Source: Acetobacteraceae bacterium (GTDB lineage Bacteria > Pseudomonadota > Alphaproteobacteria > Acetobacterales > Acetobacteraceae). From it: a stretch of DNA of 64,000 bases. The notes beneath the pieces were generated by a model that was not told where the DNA came from, did not search any database, and saw only the letters and a list, made by a program, of their open reading frames with translations. A program made the position numbers and the translations under genes. The stretch covers positions 1 through 64,000 of the forward strand of contig CANBNK010000007.1 in NCBI GenBank assembly GCA_947371015.1, written 5' to 3'. Positions 28,614 through 37,747 of this stretch are shown here, piece by piece. Positions within the stretch are counted from its first letter, which is position 1. The number at the start of each line of letters is the position of its first letter.

Positions 28614-30278
28614 TCAGGCCTGGGCCGGCGGCTCCTCCGGCACATCCTCGCCGGCGGCGCCGATGCGGGTGATGGCCCATTGCAGCGCGACGACGCCGTT
28701 TTCCGCGTGCAGCGCCACCTGGCTGGTGCGGCGGGGCTCGGTGCCCAGGTAGATGCTCTCCTCCAACTCCACCCGGCAGCCCATGGCGCGCAGCCGCCAG
28801 CCGCCACCGCTCGGCAGCCGCAGCAGCACGCCGCTTTCATCCTGTTGCAGGCTGGCGACCACGCCGGGGTGCAGGTGGAAGCGCACCACGAAGGGCGGCA
28901 CCTCGGCGCCCTCGGACAACTCCAACAAATCCTCGCCGCGCAGGTCTTCGCCATTGGCCGCCAGGTACAGCCGGCGCCGATGCACCACGCCGTAGGGGCG
29001 CTTCCAGCCGTCATGCGCCGCGTCCAGCCAGAGCTGGCCATTATGCTCCACCCGGTCGGCGGAAACCCGTTCGGGCCGGCGGCCCAGGCCCTCGCCCTTC
29101 AACTCGCTGCTGTTGGTATCGGCCAGCACCAGGGTGGAATGCGCGGCGGTGGCGCGCAGCGCGTCGCGCCATTCTTCCTCGGCCGCCGGGGCGGCGCCGC
29201 AGTTGACGATCAGCCGTTCCCGCCCGACCGACATCTCGAAGCTCAGCGTGCCGGCATCGGCGAAGCGGTCGGCGCCCAGCGGCAGGCCATTGGCGATGTC
29301 GCGCCCGCGCCCGGCCGGCGGCGCGCCGCAATCCATCAGCACCAGCGTGCGCTGCGCCTGCAGCCGCTGGAAGCCGGTGAGGTCGAGGAACATCGGCGCT
29401 CGGCCGCGGCTCTGCCCCTGGGTCAGCACCAGGTCCACCAGGGCCGCGGTTTCCTCACGGCTGCCGTTGAACAGCGCCAGCGCGCCGTCGCCATGGCGCA
29501 GCATGCGCAGCGCCAGGCCGGCGCGGTCCATCACATGGCCCAGCTGCGGCGGGGCGTTCAGGCCCCCACCGGTGATCAGGTTGCGGATCTCGATCAGGTC
29601 CTGATAGGCCAGAAGCTGCTGCAACGGGCTGCGTTCCACATGGCCGCCATCGCTGTTGAACTGGCGGCCCAGCTCATCCGGCAGGTACTTCAGTACCTTG
29701 TTGAGCCAGCCTTCCTCCTCCAGCGCCACGGCGGCGGCCAGCGCGCCCTTCAGCGTCACCAGGGCGCCACGATGCGCGGCCTCGGCGGGCAGGGAGAGCA
29801 CCACGCCGCGCGCGTCCTGCGCCAAGCGCACCAGCAGGCGCTTGCGGAAGCCGTCCTCCGCGGTCGCGGCCAGGAAGTCCCAATGGCCCAGCCAGGCGGA
29901 GACGCGGGCGGCGGCCACCTGCGGCGCCAGGGCGAGTTCCTCCAGGCTGCCGCGCAGCAGCCAGTCCTCGGTCAGGTCGCGGGCGCGCAGCCGGGCGGTA
30001 TCGGTGCCGAGCGCGCGCAGGTCCCGCAGCCAGGCGAAGGCATGGGCGCTGGCGCGCCAGGTGATGGGGCCAGAAGCAGCGTCCCAGCCCTGCGGCCCCG
30101 TCACGTCCTCGGGCGCGGGCTCCAGCGTCAGCGCGGTGCCGGCCACCTCGAACTCACCCCGCAGCAGCGCGGCGCCCCGGGCGGCGTCGCCGGGCCAGAG
30201 GTCACGGAAGGAGCGTGCCAGGGCCTCCGGCGCGCGGCCGGGCCTGATGCCGGAGAACAGGCGGTCGAACAGGCCCAT
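28614..30278 (-). CDS. Heparinase II/III family protein
   Basis: 554-aa protein with the alpha-toroid N-terminal part (repeated Trp/His/Arg helices, e.g. GHWDFLAATAEDGFRKRLL and QFNSDGGHVERSPLQQ) and a C-terminal beta-sheet lyase domain (HSTLVLADTNSSELKGEG, VVHRRRLYLAANGEDLRGED). The family includes polysaccharide lyases, but in alphaproteobacteria this gene, beside rpe and rsmB, is usually of unknown substrate. No signal peptide is evident. It starts 17 bp after rpe. Confidence 0.9.
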   Translation of the reverse strand: MGLFDRLFSGIRPGRAPEALARSFRDLWPGDAARGAALLRGEFEVAGTALTLEPAPEDVTGPQGWDAASGPITWRASAHAFAWLRDLRALGTDTARLRARDLTEDWLLRGSLEELALAPQVAAARVSAWLGHWDFLAATAEDGFRKRLLVRLAQDARGVVLSLPAEAAHRGALVTLKGALAAAVALEEEGWLNKVLKYLPDELGRQFNSDGGHVERSPLQQLLAYQDLIEIRNLITGGGLNAPPQLGHVMDRAGLALRMLRHGDGALALFNGSREETAALVDLVLTQGQSRGRAPMFLDLTGFQRLQAQRTLVLMDCGAPPAGRGRDIANGLPLGADRFADAGTLSFEMSVGRERLIVNCGAAPAAEEEWRDALRATAAHSTLVLADTNSSELKGEGLGRRPERVSADRVEHNGQLWLDAAHDGWKRPYGVVHRRRLYLAANGEDLRGEDLLELSEGAEVPPFVVRFHLHPGVVASLQQDESGVLLRLPSGGGWRLRAMGCRVELEESIYLGTEPRRTSQVALHAENGVVALQWAITRIGAAGEDVPEEPPAQA

Positions 30279-30295
30279 CTCGCTCTCTCTGCTCC

Positions 30296-30970
30296 CTAGC
30301 CCTGGCCGCGCAGCGCGGCGATGGCCGTGCCGTAGTCCGCCGCGCCGAACACGGCCGTGCCGGCTACCAGCACATCCGCCCCGGCTTCGATGCAGCGCGG
30401 CGCGGTGGCGACGGTGACGCCGCCATCCACCTGCAACGCGATATCGCGGCCCGATTCGCTGATCATTCGGCGCAGCGTGGCGATTTTCGTCAACTGGCTA
30501 TCAAGGAAGGTTTGCCCGCCAAACCCAGGATTGACCGACATGACCAAAATCAGGTCGGTCAGGTCGAGTACGTTCGCCACCGCGGAGACCGGAGTTGCCG
30601 GGTTCAGCACCACGCCGGCCTTCTTCCCCAGCGCGCGGATGGTCTGCAACGACCGGTGCAGGTGCGGCCCGGCTTCCGGGTGCAGGCTGATCCAGTCGGC
30701 GCCGGCCTTGGCGAAGCTCTCCAGGAAGGGGTCCACCGGGGAGATCATCAGGTGGACATCGAACGGAATCGGGCAGTGCTTGCGCAGCTTTTCCAGCACC
30801 ACCGGCCCGAAGCTGATGTTGGGGACGAAATGGCCATCCATGATGTCGAGATGCAGCCAGTCGGCCCCGGCGGCGGCCACGGCGCGTACTTCCTCGCCCA
30901 GGCGGGAGAAGTCGGCGGCCAGCAGAGAGGGGGCGATGCGGACGGGGCGCGGGGCGGGGGAGTGGGGCAT
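30296..30970 (-). CDS. rpe: Ribulose-phosphate 3-epimerase
   Basis: 224-aa TIM barrel of the pentose phosphate and Calvin pathways. Motifs: [60 protein letters not shown] and [11 protein letters not shown] 30968-30970 is used; the longer frame to 31036 adds residues encoded by repeat R3 and is rejected. Confidence 0.97.
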   Translation of the reverse strand: MPHSPAPRPVRIAPSLLAADFSRLGEEVRAVAAAGADWLHLDIMDGHFVPNISFGPVVLEKLRKHCPIPFDVHLMISPVDPFLESFAKAGADWISLHPEAGPHLHRSLQTIRALGKKAGVVLNPATPVSAVANVLDLTDLILVMSVNPGFGGQTFLDSQLTKIATLRRMISESGRDIALQVDGGVTVATAPRCIEAGADVLVAGTAVFGAADYGTAIAALRGQG

Positions 30971-30978
30971 GGGGCGTT

Positions 30979-31083
30979 CTAGCGTCTGATCGTCGCTGGT
31001 GGAATCACTGGCGGCGTGAATCCGCCGCTCGATCAACAGTTGAGGTCTGCCAGACGCTTCTCTGCGCCTCTGACAGACCTCAG
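30979..31083 (+). repeat. CTAG-bounded bipartite repeat, copy R3
   Basis: 105 bp starting CTAGCGTCTGATCGTCG, with the core GGTGGAATCACTGGC and the second hairpin TGAGGTCTG/CAGACCTCA. Same orientation as R5. It lies just upstream of rpe in the divergent gap to 31226. The remaining 142 bp up to 31225 shows no clear feature. Confidence 0.75.
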
Positions 31084-31225
31084 CTGCCCGGGTTTCCCAG
31101 GGTAGGCACGGTGGGGAAGCATGGTGGCAAGGACGGCCGCGACTTCACCATCAGCGGCGCCGTCTGGAACCAGGACCGTGAACGGCGGCTAACGCCTCAG
31201 CGATCCGCTATCCGGGAGCCGCCCG

Positions 31226-32698
31226 TTGTCCTTTGCCACGCATGCCCGACCTGCCGCCCTCGTACCCGCCGGGGCGGGGCTTTCGCCGCTCGCCTGGCTT
31301 GGCCTGGCGGCGCTGCTGGCCGCCGGCTGCCTGGCGCCGGCGGTGCTGAACGGCACCCCGCCGGTGTTCACCGATAGCCAGGGGTATCTGGACAATATGG
31401 CGCAGTTCCGCCCCAGCCATATGCGTGCCTTTGGCTATGGCGCCTTCCTGCGGCTCACCGGCGGCATGGCCAGCCTGTGGCTGCCGGCCTTCGCCCAGGT
31501 GGTGCTTTCGGTCTGGCTGGCGCTGCGCTTCGTTTCGCTTGAAGCGCAGCGCTGGCCGGCGCCGCTGGTGCTGGCCGCGGTGGCGCTGCTGCTGGCCGGG
31601 CCGCTGCCCTGGCTGGCTGGCTGGCTGATGCCGGACCTATTCGCCGGGCTGTTGCTGCTGGCGCTGCTGATCCTCGGGCTGCACTGGCGCCGGCTCGGCT
31701 GGCTGGAACGGCTGGTGCTGGTGGGGTTCCTCTGCGGCGCGGCCAGCGTCCACCTGACCCATCCGCCGCTGCTGCTGGGCCTGGCGCTGGCCATGGGCGG
31801 GCTGGCGCTGCTGGCCCGGCCGGTGCGTGCGGCGGCCGGCCGGCTGGCGCTGGTGGCGCTGCTGGCGGCGGGGATCGGTGGCGGGGTGCTGGTCGCTTCC
31901 AACCTCGTCACCTACCACAAGGCCACGATATCCCTGGGCTCGCCGGTCTTCCTGTTCGCCCGGCTGCTGGAGGATGGCGACGTACCCGCCGTGCTGGCGC
32001 CGGCCTGCGCCGCCGGCGCGGCCTGGGTGACCTGCCGCTTCCTCGACCGGCTGCATATCGGCGCCGACGCGTTCCTGTGGGCGGATGACTCGCCGATCCG
32101 CGAGATGGGGTGGTTCGAGCATTTCTACCTGGAGGCGGCGACGCTCAACCCGATCCTGCTGCGCGAGATCTGGCCGGCCTGGGTGGGCGGCGCGGTGCGG
32201 CGGACCCTGCAGCAGATGGTGACCTTCGGCCTGGGCGACGGCTTCGATGCCGAGGGGCCGCACATGCTGGCGCGGGAGATGCCGCGCTTCGGGCTGGACT
32301 GGGTGGTGCCGCTGATGACGGCCTCGCGGCAATACGACAACGGCCTGCTGCCCTACGTGCCGGCGCTGCTGGCGGACAGCATCGGTGCGGTGGCGCTGCT
32401 GGTGCTGGTCGGGTTGGGCGGCTGGGGCGTGGCGCGGCGGCGGCGGGCGGTCTGGTGGCCGGCGGCGCTGTTCCTGGTGCTGTGGCTGGGCAATGCGGCG
32501 GTGATCAGCCTGGCCGCGCCGGTGCATGACCGCTACGGCACCCGCATGGTCTGGGTGGCGCCGCTGCTGGCGCTCAGCCTGGTGCTGCGCGCAGGGCGGG
32601 GGGCTGCCGAGTGGGACGCGAAGGCCGGCGATGTGGCCCGCGGCCGGCCGTCCACATCGCATGCCGCGGCGGCAGGTGCAGGAACAGATTGGAACTGA
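31226..32698 (+). CDS. Multi-spanning membrane protein, unknown
   Basis: 490 aa from a TTG with GGGAG about 10 bp upstream. About 10-11 hydrophobic helices. A first extracytoplasmic loop contains FTDSQGYLDNMAQFRPSH, reminiscent of the Asp-containing first loop of GT-C glycosyltransferases, but no family match is claimed. The last 42 codons overlap the 3' end of the convergent methyltransferase gene. With that gene it interrupts the usual rsmB-rpe neighbourhood. Confidence 0.8.
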   Translation: MSFATHARPAALVPAGAGLSPLAWLGLAALLAAGCLAPAVLNGTPPVFTDSQGYLDNMAQFRPSHMRAFGYGAFLRLTGGMASLWLPAFAQVVLSVWLALRFVSLEAQRWPAPLVLAAVALLLAGPLPWLAGWLMPDLFAGLLLLALLILGLHWRRLGWLERLVLVGFLCGAASVHLTHPPLLLGLALAMGGLALLARPVRAAAGRLALVALLAAGIGGGVLVASNLVTYHKATISLGSPVFLFARLLEDGDVPAVLAPACAAGAAWVTCRFLDRLHIGADAFLWADDSPIREMGWFEHFYLEAATLNPILLREIWPAWVGGAVRRTLQQMVTFGLGDGFDAEGPHMLAREMPRFGLDWVVPLMTASRQYDNGLLPYVPALLADSIGAVALLVLVGLGGWGVARRRRAVWWPAALFLVLWLGNAAVISLAAPVHDRYGTRMVWVAPLLALSLVLRAGRGAAEWDAKAGDVARGRPSTSHAAAAGAGTDWN

Positions 32699-33347
32699 AC
32701 GGGCCGAGCCTGAGTCCCGTATAGCCGATGGTGGCGCCAGTGACCTGCGGTGCCAACTCCGCCAGGCCGGACCTGCGCATCAGGATCAAGTTCTCCTCCC
32801 GCGCCCATTCGGCCTTGTTCAGCACGCGGCAGGCGGTGCGGAAGCTGCGGTCCCAGAAATGCGCCAGCGGAATGGCGGTATGGTGCTCCACCGGGAAGAA
32901 GCGGTTGGGCACGGTGACGAAGACCTCCTCCGCCACGCGGTAGAGCTCGGCAACGAAGCGGCGCTGGTCGGCGCGGCTGCCGACATGTTCCAGCACGGCA
33001 TTGGCGGTGGCGAAGCGGAAGCTGCGGTCGCCGAAGGGCAGCCGGGCATTCGGGCGGATCTGCTGGTAGCCCACCGCCGGATAGGCCTGGCGGAAGCCAT
33101 CGCCTTCGCCGAGGCCGACCGCGGTGATGTCCTGCGGATGGGGGTACAGCCGTTCCAGCACGTTGGCGGCATCGGTGACGACATCGGAGACGCCGACATC
33201 GAGGATGCTGTCGCCGTGGCGCGGCGTGCAGAACTCGATGAAGTCTCGATATATGCGGTCACGCGCGGCGATGACCACGCGCTCACCCAGGGATTGCGGC
33301 GGGGCGGCCTGATAGAACTTGCCATCGACAGCGGCCTTGGTCGGCAT
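32574..33347 (-). CDS. Class I SAM-dependent methyltransferase
   Basis: 257 aa. SILDVGVSDVVTD fills the motif I position, followed by FATANAVLEHVGSRADQRRFV and VFVTVPNRFFPVEHHTAIP, as in methyltransferase-11-like proteins acting on small molecules or glycans. ATG 33347 has GAGG 6 bp upstream; the GTG at 33359 does not. The C-terminal 42 residues, Pro/Arg-rich, overlap the convergent membrane-protein gene. A perfect AT-rich palindrome sits 14 bp before the start. Confidence 0.83.
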   Translation of the reverse strand: MPTKAAVDGKFYQAAPPQSLGERVVIAARDRIYRDFIEFCTPRHGDSILDVGVSDVVTDAANVLERLYPHPQDITAVGLGEGDGFRQAYPAVGYQQIRPNARLPFGDRSFRFATANAVLEHVGSRADQRRFVAELYRVAEEVFVTVPNRFFPVEHHTAIPLAHFWDRSFRTACRVLNKAEWAREENLILMRRSGLAELAPQVTGATIGYTGLRLGPFSSNLFLHLPPRHAMWTAGRGPHRRPSRPTRQPPALRAAPG

Positions 33348-33361
33348 GGCGAGCCTCACGG

Positions 33362-33386
33362 GTATATTGAACAGTATTCAATATAC
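33362..33386. promoter_or_regulatory. AT-rich perfect palindrome, candidate operator
   Basis: GTATATTGAA-CAGTA-TTCAATATAC: 10-bp perfect arms around a 5-bp spacer, strikingly AT-rich for this genome. It is 14 bp upstream of the methyltransferase start and 42 bp from the rsmB stop, i.e. where a repressor or dyad activator would bind. The binding protein is unknown. Confidence 0.6.
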
Positions 33387-33428
33387 TCACCGATCGCTGA
33401 GGCGTCCGCAGCACGAATTCGGGAGGCG

Positions 33429-34694
33429 TTACCGCTTCACGAAGCGCGCGGTGAAGAACCCGTCCATGCCGCCATGCTCGGGCCAGTAGTCCGGCCGGGT
33501 GCGCAGCGCGCGGTTGGCGGTCAGCGCATGCGCCAGGCCGGGCAGCTCGGTCGGCAGGAAGGGCAGTTGCGCCAGGCCGAACTCGCCGGCGCTGGCCATG
33601 TGCGCCTCACCTTCCTCGGGTTGCAGGGAGCAGGTGGCGAAAACCAGGCGGCCGCCCGGCTTCAGCAGGCGGGTCGCGTTCAGCAGCAGGCGGCGCTGGG
33701 CGGCGGCCAGGGTGGCGATGTCCTTGAAGCGCTTCAGGTGCGGCACGTCCGGGTGGCGGCGGATGGTGCCGGTGGCGGTGCAGGGCGCATCCAGCAGAAT
33801 AGCGTCGAACCGGGCCTCGGGCGCCCATTCGGCGGCGTCGGCTTCCACCACCTCGGCGGTCAGGTGCAGCCGGGCCAGGTTTTCCCGCAGCCGGTCCAGC
33901 CGCCGGGCCTCACGTTCCACCGCCACCACGGTGGCGCCGGTGCTGGCCAGCTGCGCGGTCTTGCCACCGGGGGCGGCGCAGAGGTCGGCCACCAGCTCGC
34001 CGGGCTTCACCCCCAGCAGTCGGGCGGGCAGCGAGGCCGCGGCGTCCTGGACCCAGAACTGGCCCTCGGCGAAGCCGGCCAGTTCGGTCACGCGGGTGCC
34101 GGCGGGGTAGCGCCAACTGCCATTGGGCAGCTCGGTGCCGCCCTCGGGCGCGGTGGCACCGGGGGCGAGCGTCAGGTCCAGCGGGGCTTCCAGCCAGTGC
34201 GCGGCGGCGATGCTGCGCACGCCGGTGCCATAGGCCTGCTGCCAGGCGCTGTAGAGCCAGCCCGGCGTGTCCAGCCGTTCGGCGTCCAGCCCCTCCAGCG
34301 CTTCCGGCCCGGCTTCGGCCACGCGGCGCAGCACGGCGTTGACCAGGCCGGCAAAAGGCTTCGGCACCAGCCCGACCGTGCCATTGACCGCGGCATGCGC
34401 CGGCGTGCCCAGCAGCAGGATTTCGGCGGCGCCGAGGCGCAGCGCGTTGCGCACCTCGTCCGGCGGGTTGCGCCGCAGCCAGGGCTCCAGCGCCGCGTCC
34501 AGGCTGCCGTAGCGCCGCAGCGCGGCGGCGGCGATGCGGTGGGCGGCGGCCTTGTCGCGTGGCTCGATGGCCTTGGGCAGGCTGTCGAGCGCCTCCTCCA
34601 GCGCCCGGTGCTTCATCAGCACGGCGTTGAGCAGGGCGTAGGCGGCGCTGCGGGTGGGCTGGGGGGCGGCTTGGGTGGGGCGGGATCTGGCCAT
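33429..34694 (-). CDS. rsmB: 16S rRNA m5C967 methyltransferase RsmB
   Basis: 421 aa: NusB-like N-terminal domain (RSAAYALLNAVL...), then the SAM-binding domain. This has DLCAAPGGKTAQLA, VVAVEREARRLDRL, the catalytic DAPCTATGTIRRHPD and FATCSLQPEEGE, and C-terminal EHGGMDGFFTARF. Two catalytic cysteines (PC and TC motifs) are present. ATG 34692-34694 is the family start; the open frame extends much further upstream only as a shadow of the opposite-strand gene. Confidence 0.96.
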   Translation of the reverse strand: MARSRPTQAAPQPTRSAAYALLNAVLMKHRALEEALDSLPKAIEPRDKAAAHRIAAAALRRYGSLDAALEPWLRRNPPDEVRNALRLGAAEILLLGTPAHAAVNGTVGLVPKPFAGLVNAVLRRVAEAGPEALEGLDAERLDTPGWLYSAWQQAYGTGVRSIAAAHWLEAPLDLTLAPGATAPEGGTELPNGSWRYPAGTRVTELAGFAEGQFWVQDAAASLPARLLGVKPGELVADLCAAPGGKTAQLASTGATVVAVEREARRLDRLRENLARLHLTAEVVEADAAEWAPEARFDAILLDAPCTATGTIRRHPDVPHLKRFKDIATLAAAQRRLLLNATRLLKPGGRLVFATCSLQPEEGEAHMASAGEFGLAQLPFLPTELPGLAHALTANRALRTRPDYWPEHGGMDGFFTARFVKR

Positions 34695-34895
34695 CAGGCC
34701 GCGGGTTATGGCCCCGGGGGCGCCCGGGTGCCATAGCCCAGCGCAATACTGGTGCAGATTGGCGCCAGAACCGCGGCGCCGGCTGGGCCGCAGCGATGGT
34801 TGGTTCGCGCGGACCGCGGCGGAATCCGTGGGTGTCGGCACGCCGCAGCGCCTGCGCGCTTCCGCCCCCGCCCGTTCTGCTTTAACTCGCCCGCC

Positions 34896-36608
34896 ATGCT
34901 CAGCCATGTCCTTGCCGCCACCGACCGCGTGATGCCCGCCGTGGAGCGCCGGCCGCGCCTGGCACTGGTGCTGCTGTGCCTGGTGCTCTGGCTGCCGGGC
35001 TTCTTCAGCATTCCCCCCTCGGACCGCGACGAGGCGCGCTTCGCCCAGGCAACCAGGCAGATGCTGGAGAGCGGCGACCACGTTCGCATCCGCTACCAGG
35101 ATGAAGAGCGCAACAAGAAGCCGGTGGGCATCCACTGGCTGCAGGCCACCACGGTGCGCGCGGCGGAAGTGCTGCACCTGGGCTGGCGCGGCGATATCTG
35201 GCCGTATCGGGTGCCTTCCCTGCTGGGCGCGCTGCTGGCGGTGCTGGCGACCTTCCATTGGGGCCGCACCCTGGTGGGTAGGCGTGCCGCCTGGCTGGGC
35301 GCAGCGATGCTGGGCAGCACCCTGGTGCTGATGGTGGAGGCACATATCGCCAAGACCGATGCCGCGCTGCTGGCCAGCGTGGCCGCGGCGATGGGGCTGT
35401 TCGGCACCTGCTACCTCAGGCCATCCGCGTTCACGGCCAAGGACGCGGCGGCGTTCTGGCTGATCCTCGGCGTTTCCATCCTGCTGAAGGGGCCGATCGG
35501 GCCGATGGTGGCGCTGCTGGCCGGGGTGACGCTGGCCATTGCCGACAAGGGGTCGCCGCATGGGGCGCCCGTGGGCGACCATTGGTGGAAGGCGCTGCGT
35601 CCGGCCTGGGGCGTGCCCTTGATGCTGGCGGTGGCGCTGCCTTGGCTGGTCGCCATCGGCATTGCGACGGAAGGGCGGTTCTTCTCCCAGGCCGTGGGCG
35701 GGGACATGCTTGGCAAGGTCGGCGCCGGGGAGGAGAAGCACTGGGGGCCGCCCGGCTTCTACGTTCTGACCTTCGCCATCGCCGCCTTCCCCAGCGCCTG
35801 GGTGGTGCTGGCGGCGCTGCCCAGCGCCTGGCGCGACCGGCTGAACCCGCCGACGCGCTTCCTGCTGGCCTGGATTGTGCCGAGCTGGCTGCTGTTCGAG
35901 GCGGTACAGACAAAACTGCCGCACTACGTGCTGCCGATGTTCCCCGCGCTGATGCTGCTGGGCGCCAGCTGGGCGATGGACCCGCTGCGGCGGATGCCGC
36001 CGGCCTGGTTGCGTTGGGCCGGGCTGGCTGCGCTGGTGGGTGTGTCCGGCGGGCTGGCGCTGTTGGCGCTGGCGCTGCCTTGGCGGCTGGTGGTGAGCCT
36101 GCTGTGGGGCGGGCCGGTGGCGCTGCTGGGCGCCGTGGCACTGGTATGGCTGGTGCTGAAGCTGCGGGCGCGCGGCGCCTGGGCCGGGGCGGTGCTGGCC
36201 GGCTGCGTGCTGGCGGCGCCGGTCTATCTCGGCGTGATGGAGGGCGTGCTGCCGGGGGTGCGGGCGATCTGGGTTTCCGAGCGGCTGGCGGCCACGCTGC
36301 GCCGCGCGGCGCCGGGGCTGGACCCCGCGCAGTTCGGCGTCACCAGCTATGCCGAACCCTCGATGGTCTTCGCCATCGGCACCGCGACGCATCTGCTGCG
36401 CACCGGCGAGGATGCCGCGCAGTTCCTGGCGGCCCAGCCGGGGCGGGTGGTGGCGGTGGGCGACCGGGCCGAGGCGGCGTTCCAGCGGGAAGCGACCAGG
36501 CTGGGGCTGACGGCGCGCGAGATCGGCATGGTGACCGGGCTGAACTACACCCGTGGGCGATTCCTGACGTTGCAGCTCTATCGCGTTGCGGAAGCATCAC
36601 CGCGATGA
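34896..36608 (+). CDS. GT39/ArnT-like membrane glycosyltransferase
   Basis: 570-aa GT-C enzyme using a polyprenyl-phosphate sugar donor. The first extracytoplasmic loop has PPSDRDEARFAQATRQM with the essential acidic residues, followed by KKPVGIHWLQ and KTDAALLA. About 11-12 helices, then a soluble C-terminal domain. ATG 34896 begins just before helix 1; the longer frame is Arg/Pro-rich. Likely modifies lipid A or another envelope glycan; the acceptor is not known. Confidence 0.9.
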   Translation: MLSHVLAATDRVMPAVERRPRLALVLLCLVLWLPGFFSIPPSDRDEARFAQATRQMLESGDHVRIRYQDEERNKKPVGIHWLQATTVRAAEVLHLGWRGDIWPYRVPSLLGALLAVLATFHWGRTLVGRRAAWLGAAMLGSTLVLMVEAHIAKTDAALLASVAAAMGLFGTCYLRPSAFTAKDAAAFWLILGVSILLKGPIGPMVALLAGVTLAIADKGSPHGAPVGDHWWKALRPAWGVPLMLAVALPWLVAIGIATEGRFFSQAVGGDMLGKVGAGEEKHWGPPGFYVLTFAIAAFPSAWVVLAALPSAWRDRLNPPTRFLLAWIVPSWLLFEAVQTKLPHYVLPMFPALMLLGASWAMDPLRRMPPAWLRWAGLAALVGVSGGLALLALALPWRLVVSLLWGGPVALLGAVALVWLVLKLRARGAWAGAVLAGCVLAAPVYLGVMEGVLPGVRAIWVSERLAATLRRAAPGLDPAQFGVTSYAEPSMVFAIGTATHLLRTGEDAAQFLAAQPGRVVAVGDRAEAAFQREATRLGLTAREIGMVTGLNYTRGRFLTLQLYRVAEASPR

Positions 36609-36698
36609 TATTGCAAGTCATTCGCAACTGATGGCTGCGGTGGGCATCCTCCGCTGGTGGCCCCGGTGCTCGTTCCAACCTGTGGATGGCCGCCCCGC

Positions 36699-37229
36699 AT
36701 GACGACCGAAGCCTATGACCGCACCACCATCCGGCTGCATTGGGCCACCGCCTTCCTGGTATGCTGGCAATGGGCCCAGGCGCACCTGATCGACCTGGTC
36801 TCCATCGTCGGCACGCCGGGGCGGCGGGTGATGGTGGGGTTGCATGTGCTGGGCGGCCTGCTGCTGGTGGCGGTGCTGCTGGCGCGGCTGGCGTGGCGCC
36901 ACCGGGGCGGCGTGCGGTTGAGCCATGCCGCGGGCTCGGAGGGGCTGGTCGCGCGGGCCGGGCATATCGTGTTGTATGCGCTGCTGGCGGCGGTGCTGGG
37001 CTTTGGCCTCTGGCTGGAATGGGTGCGCGGCGACAACCTGTTCGGCCTTGTGCAGGTGCCGGCCTTCGACCCCGGCAATCGCGCGCTGCGCCGGGCGGCG
37101 GCGGACCGGCATGAGTTCCTGGCCAATGCGCTACTGATTTTTGCCGGGCTGCACGCCCTGGTCGCCCTGGCGCACCACTACATCCGGCGGGACGGCGTGC
37201 TGCGCCGGATGCTGCCCGGGCTGAAGTAG
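36699..37229 (+). CDS. Cytochrome b561 family protein
   Basis: 176-aa four-helix di-heme membrane protein. Candidate heme His are in IRLHWATAF, GLHVLGG, RAGHIVLYAL and GLHALVALAHHYI. These proteins move electrons between ubiquinone and periplasmic or superoxide substrates. ATG 36699 is the family start; the extra 14 codons upstream are not hydrophobic or conserved-looking. Confidence 0.9.
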   Translation: MTTEAYDRTTIRLHWATAFLVCWQWAQAHLIDLVSIVGTPGRRVMVGLHVLGGLLLVAVLLARLAWRHRGGVRLSHAAGSEGLVARAGHIVLYALLAAVLGFGLWLEWVRGDNLFGLVQVPAFDPGNRALRRAAADRHEFLANALLIFAGLHALVALAHHYIRRDGVLRRMLPGLK

Positions 37230-37331
37230 CGGCGCATCCGGCGGCGTCGGCGCGCGTTCTGGCGGCTCACCGCCGGAGCCTGCCCGACGCCGTCCGACCC
37301 GCTGCCCCCTGGCGGCCCGCCAGAGCCGGTC

Positions 37332-37475
37332 ATGCCGCCGCCGATGCCACCACCCGGGCCGGACCTGCCCGAAGCGCCACGGCGCGACCCGCCGAACCCG
37401 CACGCCCCCCCCGGCGAGGACCCCTCCAGGCCGCCGGTCGGCGACCCGCCGGCGCCGCATCCGCTGCATTCCTGA
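37332..37475 (+). CDS. Possible proline-rich small ORF
   Basis: 47-aa ORF, about 40 percent proline (MPPPMPPPGPDLPEAPRRDP...). The frame is stop-free back to the cytochrome b561 stop at 37227-37229 and would encode LTAGACPTPSDPLPPGG, a lipobox-like sequence, but without a start codon or a hydrophobic core. May be non-coding. Confidence 0.2.
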   Translation: MPPPMPPPGPDLPEAPRRDPPNPHAPPGEDPSRPPVGDPPAPHPLHS

Positions 37476-37513
37476 GGCGGGCGGGGCTGGTAAAGCGGCG
37501 GTTGCGGGGGCAC

Positions 37514-37747
37514 ATGCCGAGCATGACCGATACTCCCCCGAAGCCAGCCGATCCGGCTGTTCTCCCCATTGCTCCGGCCGCCGACGCCACGCCGGCTGCC
37601 GTCTCCGGCGCTTCCCAAGCCGGGGTGCAGCCAGCGGCCCAACCTGCGGCCAGGAAGCCGCTGCCGCCCGAGATCGGCGGCCCAACCGGGCCGGAGCCGA
37701 CCCGCTATGGTGACTGGGAACGCAAGGGCCGCGTCAGCGACTTCTAG
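37514..37747 (+). CDS. DUF1674/SDHAF4-like succinate dehydrogenase assembly factor
   Basis: 77 aa, Pro/Ala-rich N-terminus and the diagnostic C-terminus PPEIGGPTGPEPTRYGDWER, followed by KGRVSDF. SDHAF4 proteins bind flavinylated SdhA and protect it before complex assembly. The start could also be ATG 37523; the conserved part is unaffected. Its TAG stop lies within the CTAG that opens repeat R4. Confidence 0.9.
   Translation: MPSMTDTPPKPADPAVLPIAPAADATPAAVSGASQAGVQPAAQPAARKPLPPEIGGPTGPEPTRYGDWERKGRVSDF

Noticed and set aside
30971-31036. Longer N-terminus for Rpe
   Set aside because: The added 22 residues are encoded by repeat R3; the Rpe barrel starts just after ATG 30970.
31111-31377. 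88-codon plus-strand ORF upstream of the membrane protein
   Set aside because: It runs out of frame into the membrane-protein gene and has no ribosome-binding site or recognisable sequence.
34695-36392. N-terminal extension giving a 987-aa RsmB
   Set aside because: The extra 566 residues are Arg/Gln/His-rich shadow of the opposite-strand GT39 gene; RsmB begins normally at ATG 34694.
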